This document shows positions 9,031 through 16,672 of a stretch of DNA of 64,000 nt, piece after piece. Below the pieces are notes generated by a model. It was not told where the DNA came from and made no database searches. It worked only from the letters and a program-made list of their open reading frames with translations. Origin of the DNA: UM-FILTER-49-7 sp964599895 (lineage in GTDB: Bacteria; Acidobacteriota; Holophagae; Thermotomaculales; Thermotomaculaceae); the NCBI GenBank assembly GCA_964599895.1, contig CAZRHT010000002.1, positions 33,386 to 97,385 on the forward strand, read 5' to 3'. The position numbers were made by a program, and so were the translations under genes. The stretch's first letter is position 1. Every line of letters begins with the position of its first letter.

Positions 9031-9722
9031 TCATCACCGGTTGTGAACTTATAGCCAACACCCCTTACCGTTTCAATTCGAGTACCATACTGTCCCAGTT
9101 TCTTGCGGATGCGGCAGACCTGAAAATCCACGATCCTGTCGGTTACATAGCAGTCGAACCCCCTGACTGCATTGATAATCTGCTCCCTTGAAAGAACTTT
9201 CTCAGGAGAACGCATCAACAGCTCCAGAATCCGGAATTCAGATTTGGTCAATCGAACCGGTTTGTCATCCACCGTAATCATAAAGGAGTCTCGATTGATC
9301 TCAATGGGTGTATGCCGAAGTGTGTTCGTTTCATGGTCCGACTCAATTCTCCGCAGAACGGACTGGATACGGGCAATGAGTACTCTCGGCTGAACAGGTT
9401 TGATGATATAATCATCGGCAAACCGTTCCAGGCCGCATACCATGTCTTCTTCTGCGCTCCTTCCGGTGATAACAATGATGGCAGGACAATTGTGCGGACA
9501 GAAGGTTGCGAGCTGTTCGGCCACCTCGAATCCATCCATACCGGGCAGATTCAGGTCAAGGAGTATGAGATCTGGCAGAAATTCCGGAATAAGCTTGAGA
9601 CCGGCTTCTCCCGTACACGCTTTCTTTACCTCAAAACCTTCCCGCTCCAGAATAAATGCCATACTGTTCAACAGATTCTGTTCATCTTCAATAAACAGGA
9701 TTCTGGCTCTCCCGGTTTCCAT
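9018..9722 (-). CDS. OmpR/PhoB-family response regulator
   Basis: The 234-residue protein has a receiver domain (about 7-120) with the acidic pair in FIEDEQ, phospho-acceptor Asp56 in LILLDLNLPG, Thr in VITGRSA and Lys108 in DDYIIKPV. A winged-helix DNA-binding domain follows (about 135-230: LTKSEFRILELL, VRGVGYKF). This makes it a transcription factor of the OmpR class. It is the first gene of a two-gene operon with the hybrid kinase, which begins within its last codons. It is divergent from amt, and a perfect 9-bp inverted repeat in the shared spacer could be a control site for either direction. It lacks an AAA+ domain, so it cannot itself activate the sigma-54-like promoter in front of amt. 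Confidence 0.94.
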   Translation of the reverse strand: METGRARILFIEDEQNLLNSMAFILEREGFEVKKACTGEAGLKLIPEFLPDLILLDLNLPGMDGFEVAEQLATFCPHNCPAIIVITGRSAEEDMVCGLERFADDYIIKPVQPRVLIARIQSVLRRIESDHETNTLRHTPIEINRDSFMITVDDKPVRLTKSEFRILELLMRSPEKVLSREQIINAVRGFDCYVTDRIVDFQVCRIRKKLGQYGTRIETVRGVGYKFTTGDDCPC

Positions 9723-9799
9723 TACACCCCCTGTTCAATTCGTGTTGCGCCATACGAACTGAATGCCTCTTCATTTAATAACACATTTGTTAGCGTTAT

Positions 9800-9834
9800 G
9801 TGAGCAAATCAACTGGATTGAAACTTTTGCTCAC
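9800..9834. promoter_or_regulatory. Inverted repeat, possible regulator or enhancer site
   Basis: GTGAGCAAA (9800-9808) and TTTGCTCAC (9826-9834) form a perfect 9-bp inverted repeat separated by 17 nt. It lies between the divergent response-regulator and amt genes, about 55-90 bp upstream of the -24/-12-like promoter of amt. That is a suitable place for a sigma-54 enhancer-binding protein, or for autoregulation of the two-component genes. It does not match the NtrC consensus closely. Confidence 0.45.
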
Positions 9835-9889
9835 CAAAAAATAACAGAATTGCAATAAGATGGCCAACTCCCTTTGGTAGAAGGTAAGG

Positions 9890-9905
9890 TGGTCTATAGT
9901 TTGCA
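9890..9905 (+). promoter_or_regulatory. Sigma-54-like -24/-12 promoter of amt
   Basis: TGGTCTATAGTTTGCA has the GG-N10-GC spacing and the TTGCA -12 box of sigma-54 promoters; only one conserved position of TGGYAYR differs. Expected transcription start is about 9916, which leaves a leader of only about 10 nt holding the AGGAGGGG ribosome site before the ATG at 9927. Sigma-54 control of ammonium transporters is well established in other bacteria. Confidence 0.55.
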
Positions 9906-9926
9906 AATATCTTTTAGGAGGGGCAG

Positions 9927-11138
9927 ATGCACTTTGATCCTGGGAACACGGGTTTCATGTTGCTGGCAACCAGCCTTGTCATGCTGATGACGCCGGGCCT
10001 TGCTTTTTTTTATGGAGGACTTGTCGGACGGAAGAACGTGCTGACAATTATGATTCAGAGCTTTGTATCCATGGGCGTGACTACCGTGTTGTGGTATGCG
10101 GTCGGCTACTCGCTGTGTTTCAGCGGCGATGTTGGAGGTGTGATCGGTAACTTGAACATGGCATTTCTACACGGGGTTGATCCAAGCACGGTTTTTTCGG
10201 CAACCAACAACATTCCGCTGCTTGTCTTTGTTGCATACCAGATGATGTTTGCAATTATCACGCCGGCACTGATTACCGGCGCTTTCACCAACCGGGTCCG
10301 CTTTTCAGCCTACCTGTTCTTCCTGGTGGGCTGGCTGTTATTTGTCTATTTCCCAATCTGTCACATGGTCTGGGGTGGTGGTATTCTGCAGCAGTGGGGC
10401 GTCCTGGATTTCGCCGGTGGTATCGTGGTGCATGCAATTGCCGGAATGGCCGCACTAGCTTCCGTCTTTTATGTGGGTCGAAGGAAAGTCGATGAACACG
10501 GTCCCCACAGCATTCCCCTGGTCGCACTGGGTACAGGCCTGCTCTGGTTCGGCTGGTACGGATTCAATGCCGGAAGTGAGCTGCAGGTAGATGCCATTAC
10601 CGCGCTGGCTTTTGTCAACACGGATATTGCTGCCTCCTTTGCCGCCATCACGTGGCTGATTATTGAGTGGTCCCGTGCAAAGAAACCCAAATTTGTTGGA
10701 CTGTTGACCGGAGCTGTCGCCGGTCTGGCCACGATTACGCCAGCAGCCGGGTTTGTCAGTCCCGGTTCGGCCGCTCTCATCGGTGTTATTTCCGGTGTTG
10801 TTTGCTATCTTGCTGTATCATTAAAGAATCGTGTAGGGTGGGATGATGCTCTGGATGTATGGGGAGTTCACGGTGTTGGCGGCACCATTGGCGTTATCAT
10901 GCTGGGTATTTTTGCGACCACGTCCATTAATCCCGGTGGTGCCAATGGCCTGTTAACGGGAGGGACCGCCTTCTTCCTGAAAGAAACGGTAGCTGTAATC
11001 GGGGCTTCACTGTATGCTTTTATTTTTTCCTATGTTATGCTCATGGTCATCAACAAGATTACACCGGTGACTGTCAGCCAGATTGAAGAAGAAGCCGGGA
11101 TGGACGAAATCCTGCACGGAGAAAACGCATATCTGTAA
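9927..11138 (+). CDS. amt: Ammonium transporter Amt
   Basis: The 403-residue inner-membrane protein matches the Amt/MEP/Rh family, which conducts ammonium as homotrimers. Eleven hydrophobic helices are evident. Characteristic segments include LMTPGLAFFYGGLVGRKN, VVHAIAGMAALAS with the first pore histidine and WGVHGVGGTIG with the second. Unlike many Amt proteins it has no obvious cleaved signal peptide; the N-terminus (MHFDPGNTGFML) is short and external. A very strong ribosome site (AGGAGGGG) lies 4 nt upstream. It is followed 39 bp later by a TorF-like porin gene. No glnK/glnB is adjacent, which is unusual because amt is commonly paired with a PII gene. Confidence 0.96.
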   Translation: MHFDPGNTGFMLLATSLVMLMTPGLAFFYGGLVGRKNVLTIMIQSFVSMGVTTVLWYAVGYSLCFSGDVGGVIGNLNMAFLHGVDPSTVFSATNNIPLLVFVAYQMMFAIITPALITGAFTNRVRFSAYLFFLVGWLLFVYFPICHMVWGGGILQQWGVLDFAGGIVVHAIAGMAALASVFYVGRRKVDEHGPHSIPLVALGTGLLWFGWYGFNAGSELQVDAITALAFVNTDIAASFAAITWLIIEWSRAKKPKFVGLLTGAVAGLATITPAAGFVSPGSAALIGVISGVVCYLAVSLKNRVGWDDALDVWGVHGVGGTIGVIMLGIFATTSINPGGANGLLTGGTAFFLKETVAVIGASLYAFIFSYVMLMVINKITPVTVSQIEEEAGMDEILHGENAYL

Positions 11139-11177
11139 TTGTCGTAAGCGGTGACGCTCTAAAGAGAGGGGAGTAAC

Positions 11178-11888
11178 ATGAAAAAACTTGTTTTACTTGC
11201 GTTAATTGCAGTGGCTCTGCCTGCGCTGGCTGCAGACATCAGTATGAACACCGCAGTCAATAGCCGGTATGTCTGGCGGGGCCTTCTGGTAAATAATCAT
11301 GCTGTGTTTCAACCGGACGTAACAGTTGCCGGAAGTGGTTTCGAATTCAATGTTTGGGGCAGCATGGATCTGACAGATAACTATAACAATCAATTCGAGT
11401 TCAATGAAGTGGATTACACCCTTTCTTACAATTGGCATACGTCCCGCGCAGAGTGGTCCGCAGGTGTCATTTCCTATGTCTTTCCAAATACGGATCTGTC
11501 TTCTACAACGGAAGCTTATGTGGGAGTGACACTGAAACACCTGGCATTCAGCCCGTCTGTTACGGCATACTACGACTTTGATGAAGTGGATGGGCTTTAT
11601 CTGGAGTTCGGTACTTCTCATGAGTTTGAGAATGGAATTTCACTGGGTGCGACGCTGGGTTATGCATCTAAAGACTACGTCAATGGGTATTTTGTTGTGG
11701 ATGGTGATGTTGGTGGTGCTTTCACCGACTACTCAATTTCCGTCAACTATCCGGTTGCTCTGAGACTTGGGAAACTCAATTTGAATGTTACGTATACCAA
11801 CCTGGTTGACACCCACATCCATTCTCCTGGCTTTCGAAATGGTGATAATAACCTCATCTTTGGTGTTAATTGGTCCTACAGCTTCTGA
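11178..11888 (+). CDS. TorF-like (Gcw_chp family) outer-membrane porin
   Basis: The 236-residue protein has a clear signal peptide (MKKLVLLALIAVALPALA, cleavage near AxA at 17-19). The mature part is built of alternating beta strands and ends in the aromatic WSYSF typical of outer-membrane barrels. The segment SRYVWRG followed by QPDVTV and FNVWGSMDL resembles the Gcw_chp/TorF family of putative porins. Such genes often sit beside ammonium transporter genes, so it may admit nitrogen compounds through the outer membrane; that is inferred from context. It has a GGGGAG ribosome site and is followed by a strong terminator, so amt and the porin form one transcription unit. Confidence 0.8.
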   Translation: MKKLVLLALIAVALPALAADISMNTAVNSRYVWRGLLVNNHAVFQPDVTVAGSGFEFNVWGSMDLTDNYNNQFEFNEVDYTLSYNWHTSRAEWSAGVISYVFPNTDLSSTTEAYVGVTLKHLAFSPSVTAYYDFDEVDGLYLEFGTSHEFENGISLGATLGYASKDYVNGYFVVDGDVGGAFTDYSISVNYPVALRLGKLNLNVTYTNLVDTHIHSPGFRNGDNNLIFGVNWSYSF

Positions 11889-11916
11889 ACGTTGACAAAG
11901 GACTTACAAAAAAGAA

Positions 11917-11948
11917 GCGGCGGTCAATATGACCGCCGCCTTTTTTTT
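11917..11948 (+). terminator. Rho-independent terminator after porin gene
   Basis: A perfect 10-bp stem (GCGGCGGTCA with TGACCGCCGC, loop of 3) is followed by a run of T. It closes the amt-porin unit. Read on the other strand it would lie just beyond tRNA-Pro. Confidence 0.92.
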
Positions 11949-11953
11949 AAAAA

Positions 11954-12030
11954 TGGTCGGGGCGAGAAGATTTGAACTTCCGACCTTTCGGTCCCGAACC
12001 GAACGCTCTACCAGGCTGAGCCACGCCCCG
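11954..12030 (-). tRNA. tRNA-Pro (anticodon CGG)
   Basis: The 77-nt cloverleaf includes an encoded CCA. The acceptor stem is CGGGGCG with CGCCCCG. The anticodon stem TTCGG/CCGAA encloses loop TTCGGGA, giving anticodon CGG. It lies 16 bp after ubiD on the same strand and may be cotranscribed with it. Confidence 0.96.
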
Positions 12031-12046
12031 ACAATCGGAACAGGCG

Positions 12047-13501
12047 CTATTCTACAAGATTTAAATCCCGAAGCATAGTATCAATTTTGTTTTTAACGCT
12101 TTTTCCCATCACGATGTCTTCAGGCCATTCACGGACAAATCCTTCTGAAGTCCATTTCCTTGTGGCATCAATGCCAATCTTGGTACCGATCCGTGCAACA
12201 GGAGCGGCGTGATCCAGTACATCCAGCGGGCCGTCCGTGAAGGTCATGTCCCGTTTGGGGTCAACATTGTTGCCCACTCGCCACATAACGTCGTTGAGAT
12301 TGTGAATATCCACATCCTCATCCACAATAATCACGAATTTGGTAAACATCATCTGGCCCATTCCCCAGACTGCGTTCATCACTTTTTTGGCATGCCACGG
12401 GTACTGTTTTTGAATGGACAAAATTGCAAAATTATGGAAAACACCAAAAATGGGCAAATTCATGTCCACAACTTCCGGCAATTGGGTTTTCAGCAGGGGG
12501 AGAAAAATTCTTTCGGTTGCTTTTCCCATGTAACAATCTTCCTGGGGAGGCTTTCCCACGACTGTGGCTGGATAAATCGGGTTTTCCCGACTGGTTACAC
12601 AGGTGACATGGAAGGTGGGATAGGAATCCGCAAGGGAATAATATCCAGTGTGGTCTCCGAAGGGACCTTCGGTCCGCATGTCGTCCAGGTCCACATAGCC
12701 TTCCAGTATAATTTCCGCGTTTGCCGGAACTACCATGTCCACTGTCCGGCATCTGACCACCGGTACACCACTTTTGCGAAGAAAACCGGCAAACATCAGT
12801 TCACTGATCATGGGCGGCAACGGTGCTGTAGCTGCGTAGGTCAGTGCGGGATCTCCTCCCAGCGCAACAGCTACCGGTACATGTCGGGTGTTTCGTCCGG
12901 CATTTCTGAGGTTCCTGGCTCCATCGTGGTGAATATGGATGTGCATGCCGGTAGTGTTTTGATCATAAACCTGCATTCGATACATACCGATATTCTGTCG
13001 GCCGTTTTCATCCTTTGTGCAAACAAGGGGCAGGGTAATGAATCGACCGGCATCTCCCGGCCATGTTTTCAACACCGGAAATTGCCCGAGATCCACATCA
13101 TTCCCCTCAAACACAAGTTCCTGACAGGGGGCTTTCTTAACAATCCGTGGTTTGTAACTGGCAATTTCATTGAGGAGCGGGAGCTTTTTCAACTTGTCCA
13201 TCAGGTTGCTTTCAAGGGGTGGAATCATTTCTTCCATAAGGGACTCAATGCGATGGGCAATGTCGTCCAGATTATCCACACCAAGAGCCAGCGCCATGCG
13301 GTCCATGGAACCAAAGAGGTTGGTTACCACCGGAATCCGGCTGCCTGTTGGATTTTCAAAAAGTAGTCCGGGACCATTCATTTTAGAAATTCGGTCGGTG
13401 AACTCACAGATCTCCAGTTCAGGGTCAACTTCCACGGAAACCCGAAGCAGTTTATCCTTTTTTTCCAGTTCTGAAATGAACCAGCGAAGGTCCCGATTCA
13501 T
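12047..13501 (-). CDS. UbiD-family decarboxylase
   Basis: The 484-residue protein matches the UbiD family of prenylated-FMN-dependent decarboxylases, which includes 4-hydroxy-3-polyprenylbenzoate decarboxylase of quinone synthesis. Recognisable parts are GPGLLFENPTGS near residue 43, the NIGMYRMQVYDQNTTGMHIH cofactor-binding block and the EGPFGDHTGYYS motif carrying catalytic acids. Whether it serves menaquinone/ubiquinone synthesis or an aromatic acid is not shown; no ubiX or other quinone gene is in the window. It starts 9 bp after the transaldolase gene, at the distal end of the gyrase cluster, and tRNA-Pro follows. Confidence 0.9.
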   Translation of the reverse strand: MNRDLRWFISELEKKDKLLRVSVEVDPELEICEFTDRISKMNGPGLLFENPTGSRIPVVTNLFGSMDRMALALGVDNLDDIAHRIESLMEEMIPPLESNLMDKLKKLPLLNEIASYKPRIVKKAPCQELVFEGNDVDLGQFPVLKTWPGDAGRFITLPLVCTKDENGRQNIGMYRMQVYDQNTTGMHIHIHHDGARNLRNAGRNTRHVPVAVALGGDPALTYAATAPLPPMISELMFAGFLRKSGVPVVRCRTVDMVVPANAEIILEGYVDLDDMRTEGPFGDHTGYYSLADSYPTFHVTCVTSRENPIYPATVVGKPPQEDCYMGKATERIFLPLLKTQLPEVVDMNLPIFGVFHNFAILSIQKQYPWHAKKVMNAVWGMGQMMFTKFVIIVDEDVDIHNLNDVMWRVGNNVDPKRDMTFTDGPLDVLDHAAPVARIGTKIGIDATRKWTSEGFVREWPEDIVMGKSVKNKIDTMLRDLNLVE

Positions 13502-13510
13502 TGGAACTCT

Positions 13511-14155
13511 CTATTTTTTTGCCGATTCCCAGTCTTTCAGGAATCGTGCAATACCGATATCGGTCAATGGATGTTTGATCATCTGGTCCACAACCTTGGG
13601 CGGAATGGTAGCAATATCGGCTCCGGCCAGCGCTGCGTCCCGGACATGAAGCGGATTACGGACCGATGCCACAATAATCTCCGTGTGCATACAGTAGTTA
13701 TCGAAAATTTGTCGAATCTCCGGCACAACGCCAATTCCGTCCTGAACAATGTCATCCAGTCGGCCTACAAATGGGGAAACGTAGGATGCGCCTGCTTTGG
13801 CCGCCAGAAGTGCCTGAGTGGCAGTAAAAATCAGAGTCACGTTGGTATGGATGTTTTGATCCGCGCACCAGCTAACGGCTTTCAGTCCCTCTGTCGTCAT
13901 GGGAATCTTCACGACAATATTTTCCGCCCAGGTGGCAATATCTTTTGCTTCCCGGATCATACCATCGGCATCCAGTGAAACCGCCTCTGCGGAAACCGGT
14001 CCTTTAACAAAAGAACAGATTTCATTAATAACTTCCCTGAAATTGCGCCCTTCCCGGGCCACAAGAGAAGGATTGGTGGTTACACCGTCGACCAGACCAA
14101 GCTCATGAAGCCGCCGGATTTCTTCTACATTTGCAGTATCAATAAAGAATTTCAT
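13511..14155 (-). CDS. Small transaldolase / fructose-6-phosphate aldolase-like protein
   Basis: At 214 residues this is the short TalC/FSA type of transaldolase, a cytoplasmic barrel enzyme of the pentose phosphate pathway. FFIDTANVEEI and GVTTNPSL mark the N-terminal strands, and the Schiff-base Lys is Lys83 in NIVVKIPMT. NVTLIFTATQALLAAKAGA and SPFVGRLDD are also typical. Sequence reading does not separate transaldolase from fructose-6-phosphate aldolase activity; most bacterial members of this size are called transaldolase. A strong AGGAGGGG ribosome site precedes the ATG. It lies 36 bp after gyrA and 9 bp before ubiD. Confidence 0.92.
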   Translation of the reverse strand: MKFFIDTANVEEIRRLHELGLVDGVTTNPSLVAREGRNFREVINEICSFVKGPVSAEAVSLDADGMIREAKDIATWAENIVVKIPMTTEGLKAVSWCADQNIHTNVTLIFTATQALLAAKAGASYVSPFVGRLDDIVQDGIGVVPEIRQIFDNYCMHTEIIVASVRNPLHVRDAALAGADIATIPPKVVDQMIKHPLTDIGIARFLKDWESAKK

Positions 14156-14191
14156 ATTCCCCTCCTGTGATAAAACCGGTCGTCCGGTTGC

Positions 14192-16657
14192 TCATTCATT
14201 TTCTGTGGAATCTATGATTGTGTTTCCTGCTTCCACAGCCATTTCATTTTTAGCAATTTTGGCCACAGATGACACGCTGTCTTCACCGTCCAATGCCAGC
14301 ATCCTGACACCCTGGGTGTTGCGGCCTATCCGGCTTACACCGGATACTTTCACCCGGATGGCTTTCCCTGCTTCAGTAATAATTACCGCTTCGTCATCAT
14401 TGTCCACCGGCATTACGCCAATTACCTTGCCCGTTTTCGGAGAAAGTTTCATATTGATAATTCCACCTCCCCCCCGAGACTGAAGGCGATATTCCGAAAC
14501 AACAGTACGTTTGCCACTGCCAAACTCTGAGACGGTCAAAACATCCACATCATCCGGTACCACATTCATGGAAATCACGCGGTCTTTGCCCTTCAACTTT
14601 ATACCCCGCACACCTGCCGCTGTCCGCCCCATGGGACGGACGTCGGTTTCCGCGAATTTGATTGCTTTACCCAATTCTGTGGCAATAAAGATATTGTCAT
14701 TCCCGCTGGACAGAGATACAGACACAAGACGGTCCCCTTCCCTGAGGTTGATCGCAACAATCCCGCCTTTTCTCGGGTGGGAATATGCGCTCAACATCGT
14801 TTTCTTTACAAGTCCTTTTTCAGTGGAAAATACAATATTCCCTTCATCTGTAAAACTACGGGTTGTCAATACAGCTGCAACCCTTTCATCCGTACTCAGC
14901 ATCAACAGGTTTGCGATGGAGCGTCCCTTGGCTGCGGTGGAAAGCTCTGGAATACTGTAGGCTTTCAACCAGTACACGCGACCAATATCAGTAAAAACAA
15001 GAATATCGTCGTGGGTAGACGCTATAAACACATTTTCGACAAAATCTTCATCCCTCGTCGTTATACCCCGGATACCTTTTCCACCGCGATGCTGATTCCG
15101 ATATGCCGTGATGGGTGTTCGTTTGATGTATCCTTCCCCGGTGATGGTGATGACTACATCTTCCTCTACGATAAAGTCCTCGATATTCATCTCCCGTTCT
15201 TCCGGTACAATCTGGGATAGCCTTTCGTCACCAAAGGTTTCGACCACTTCTTTCAATTCCTTCTTAACAATCCCCAGGACCTTTTGTTCACTGGCAAGGA
15301 TTTCTTCCAGCTTCTGAATCAATTTCAGTAACTGGCGGTATTCTTCCAGGATCTTATCCCTCTCGAGCCCCGTGAGACGCTGAAGCTTCATATCCAGAAT
15401 CGCCTGAGCCTGAAGATCGGAAAAAGAAAAACGATCGATCAATGCCTTTTTAGCTTCCGGCGGGTTGGTTGCGGCTTTGATGAGTCGAATGACTTCATCG
15501 ATATTTTCAATGGCAATTTTTAACCCTTCCAGGATGTGGGCCCGTGCACGTGCTTTCGCCAGCTCAAAAATTGTGCGCTTGACAATAACATCCTTCCTGA
15601 AAGCAACAAACTCCTCAATGATTTCCTTGAGACTAAGTACCTTTGGCTGCAGATGAACCAATGACAGCAGGATAATGGAAAAACTGGATTCCAGTTGCGT
15701 ATGTTTGAACAGGTGGTTCAGCAGGACCTGGGGAACTGTTCCCTTTTTCAGCTCTATCACTACCCGGATACCGTCCCGATCGGATTCATCTCTGAGATCA
15801 CTGATTCCCTCAATTTTCTTATCTTTTACAAGAGTCGCAATTTTTTCAATCAGATTGGCTTTATTCACCTGATAGGGAATTTCACTGATGATAATCTTTT
15901 CTCTGTCCCCTTTAAATTTTTCCACATAGGTTCGGGCACGCATGATGGCTTTTCCCCGTCCGGTTCGATAAGCACTTTCAATTCCAGAAATTCCATAAAT
16001 AATACCACCGGTAGGAAAATCAGGACCTTTGATATGCTTCATCAATTCCGGCAATTCAATATCAGGGTTCTCAATAGTGGCAATAATCCCGCTTATCACT
16101 TCCCTAAGATTATGGGGCGGAATACTGGTTGCCATCCCAACGGCAATTCCACTTGACCCATTTACCAACAGATTTGGAATTCTGGCTGGCAAAACGGTCG
16201 GTTCCTGAAGAGAACCATCGTAGTTGGGAAGAAAATCCACCGTCTCCTTCTCCAGATCATTGAGAAGTTCATGGGCAATTTTCTTCATTCGGATTTCCGT
16301 GTATCGCATGGCCGCTGCGGGGTCACCATCAATGGAACCGAAGTTTCCCTGCCCATCTACCAGCATATATCGCAGTGAAAAATTCTGAGCCATCCGGACA
16401 ATGGTATCGTAAACTGCTGAATCGCCGTGTGGGTGATATTTACCAATTACATCACCGACCACTCTGGCTGATTTCTTGTATGGCTTGTTGTAGTCATTTT
16501 TCATGTCGTACATGGCATACAACACTCTGCGATGCACCGGTTTCAGTCCATCCCGTACATCCGGAATGGCCCGACCCACAATTACACTCATCGCATAGTC
16601 CAGGTAAGATTTCTTTACTTCTTTTTCAATTTCTATCTTGCGAATATCTTCCGACAT
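14192..16657 (-). CDS. gyrA: DNA gyrase subunit A
   Basis: The 821-residue protein is the breakage-reunion subunit of gyrase, which introduces negative supercoils. The N-terminal part has DYAMSVIVGRAIPDVRDGLK and VVGDVIGKYHPHGD (quinolone-resistance region). The catalytic Tyr lies in AAMRYTEIRM. The C-terminal beta-pinwheel shows HRGGKG, a slightly altered GyrA-box (usual QRRGGKG), supporting gyrase rather than topoisomerase IV. It follows gyrB by 15 bp in a dnaA-dnaN-recF-gyrB-gyrA run. Confidence 0.97.
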   Translation of the reverse strand: MSEDIRKIEIEKEVKKSYLDYAMSVIVGRAIPDVRDGLKPVHRRVLYAMYDMKNDYNKPYKKSARVVGDVIGKYHPHGDSAVYDTIVRMAQNFSLRYMLVDGQGNFGSIDGDPAAAMRYTEIRMKKIAHELLNDLEKETVDFLPNYDGSLQEPTVLPARIPNLLVNGSSGIAVGMATSIPPHNLREVISGIIATIENPDIELPELMKHIKGPDFPTGGIIYGISGIESAYRTGRGKAIMRARTYVEKFKGDREKIIISEIPYQVNKANLIEKIATLVKDKKIEGISDLRDESDRDGIRVVIELKKGTVPQVLLNHLFKHTQLESSFSIILLSLVHLQPKVLSLKEIIEEFVAFRKDVIVKRTIFELAKARARAHILEGLKIAIENIDEVIRLIKAATNPPEAKKALIDRFSFSDLQAQAILDMKLQRLTGLERDKILEEYRQLLKLIQKLEEILASEQKVLGIVKKELKEVVETFGDERLSQIVPEEREMNIEDFIVEEDVVITITGEGYIKRTPITAYRNQHRGGKGIRGITTRDEDFVENVFIASTHDDILVFTDIGRVYWLKAYSIPELSTAAKGRSIANLLMLSTDERVAAVLTTRSFTDEGNIVFSTEKGLVKKTMLSAYSHPRKGGIVAINLREGDRLVSVSLSSGNDNIFIATELGKAIKFAETDVRPMGRTAAGVRGIKLKGKDRVISMNVVPDDVDVLTVSEFGSGKRTVVSEYRLQSRGGGGIINMKLSPKTGKVIGVMPVDNDDEAVIITEAGKAIRVKVSGVSRIGRNTQGVRMLALDGEDSVSSVAKIAKNEMAVEAGNTIIDSTENE

Positions 16658-16672
16658 CTCTTACACCACCTG

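Noticed and set aside
12209..13366. 385-codon open frame antisense to ubiD
   Set aside because: It lies wholly within ubiD on the opposite strand, has no family motifs and is explained by codon bias of the true gene.
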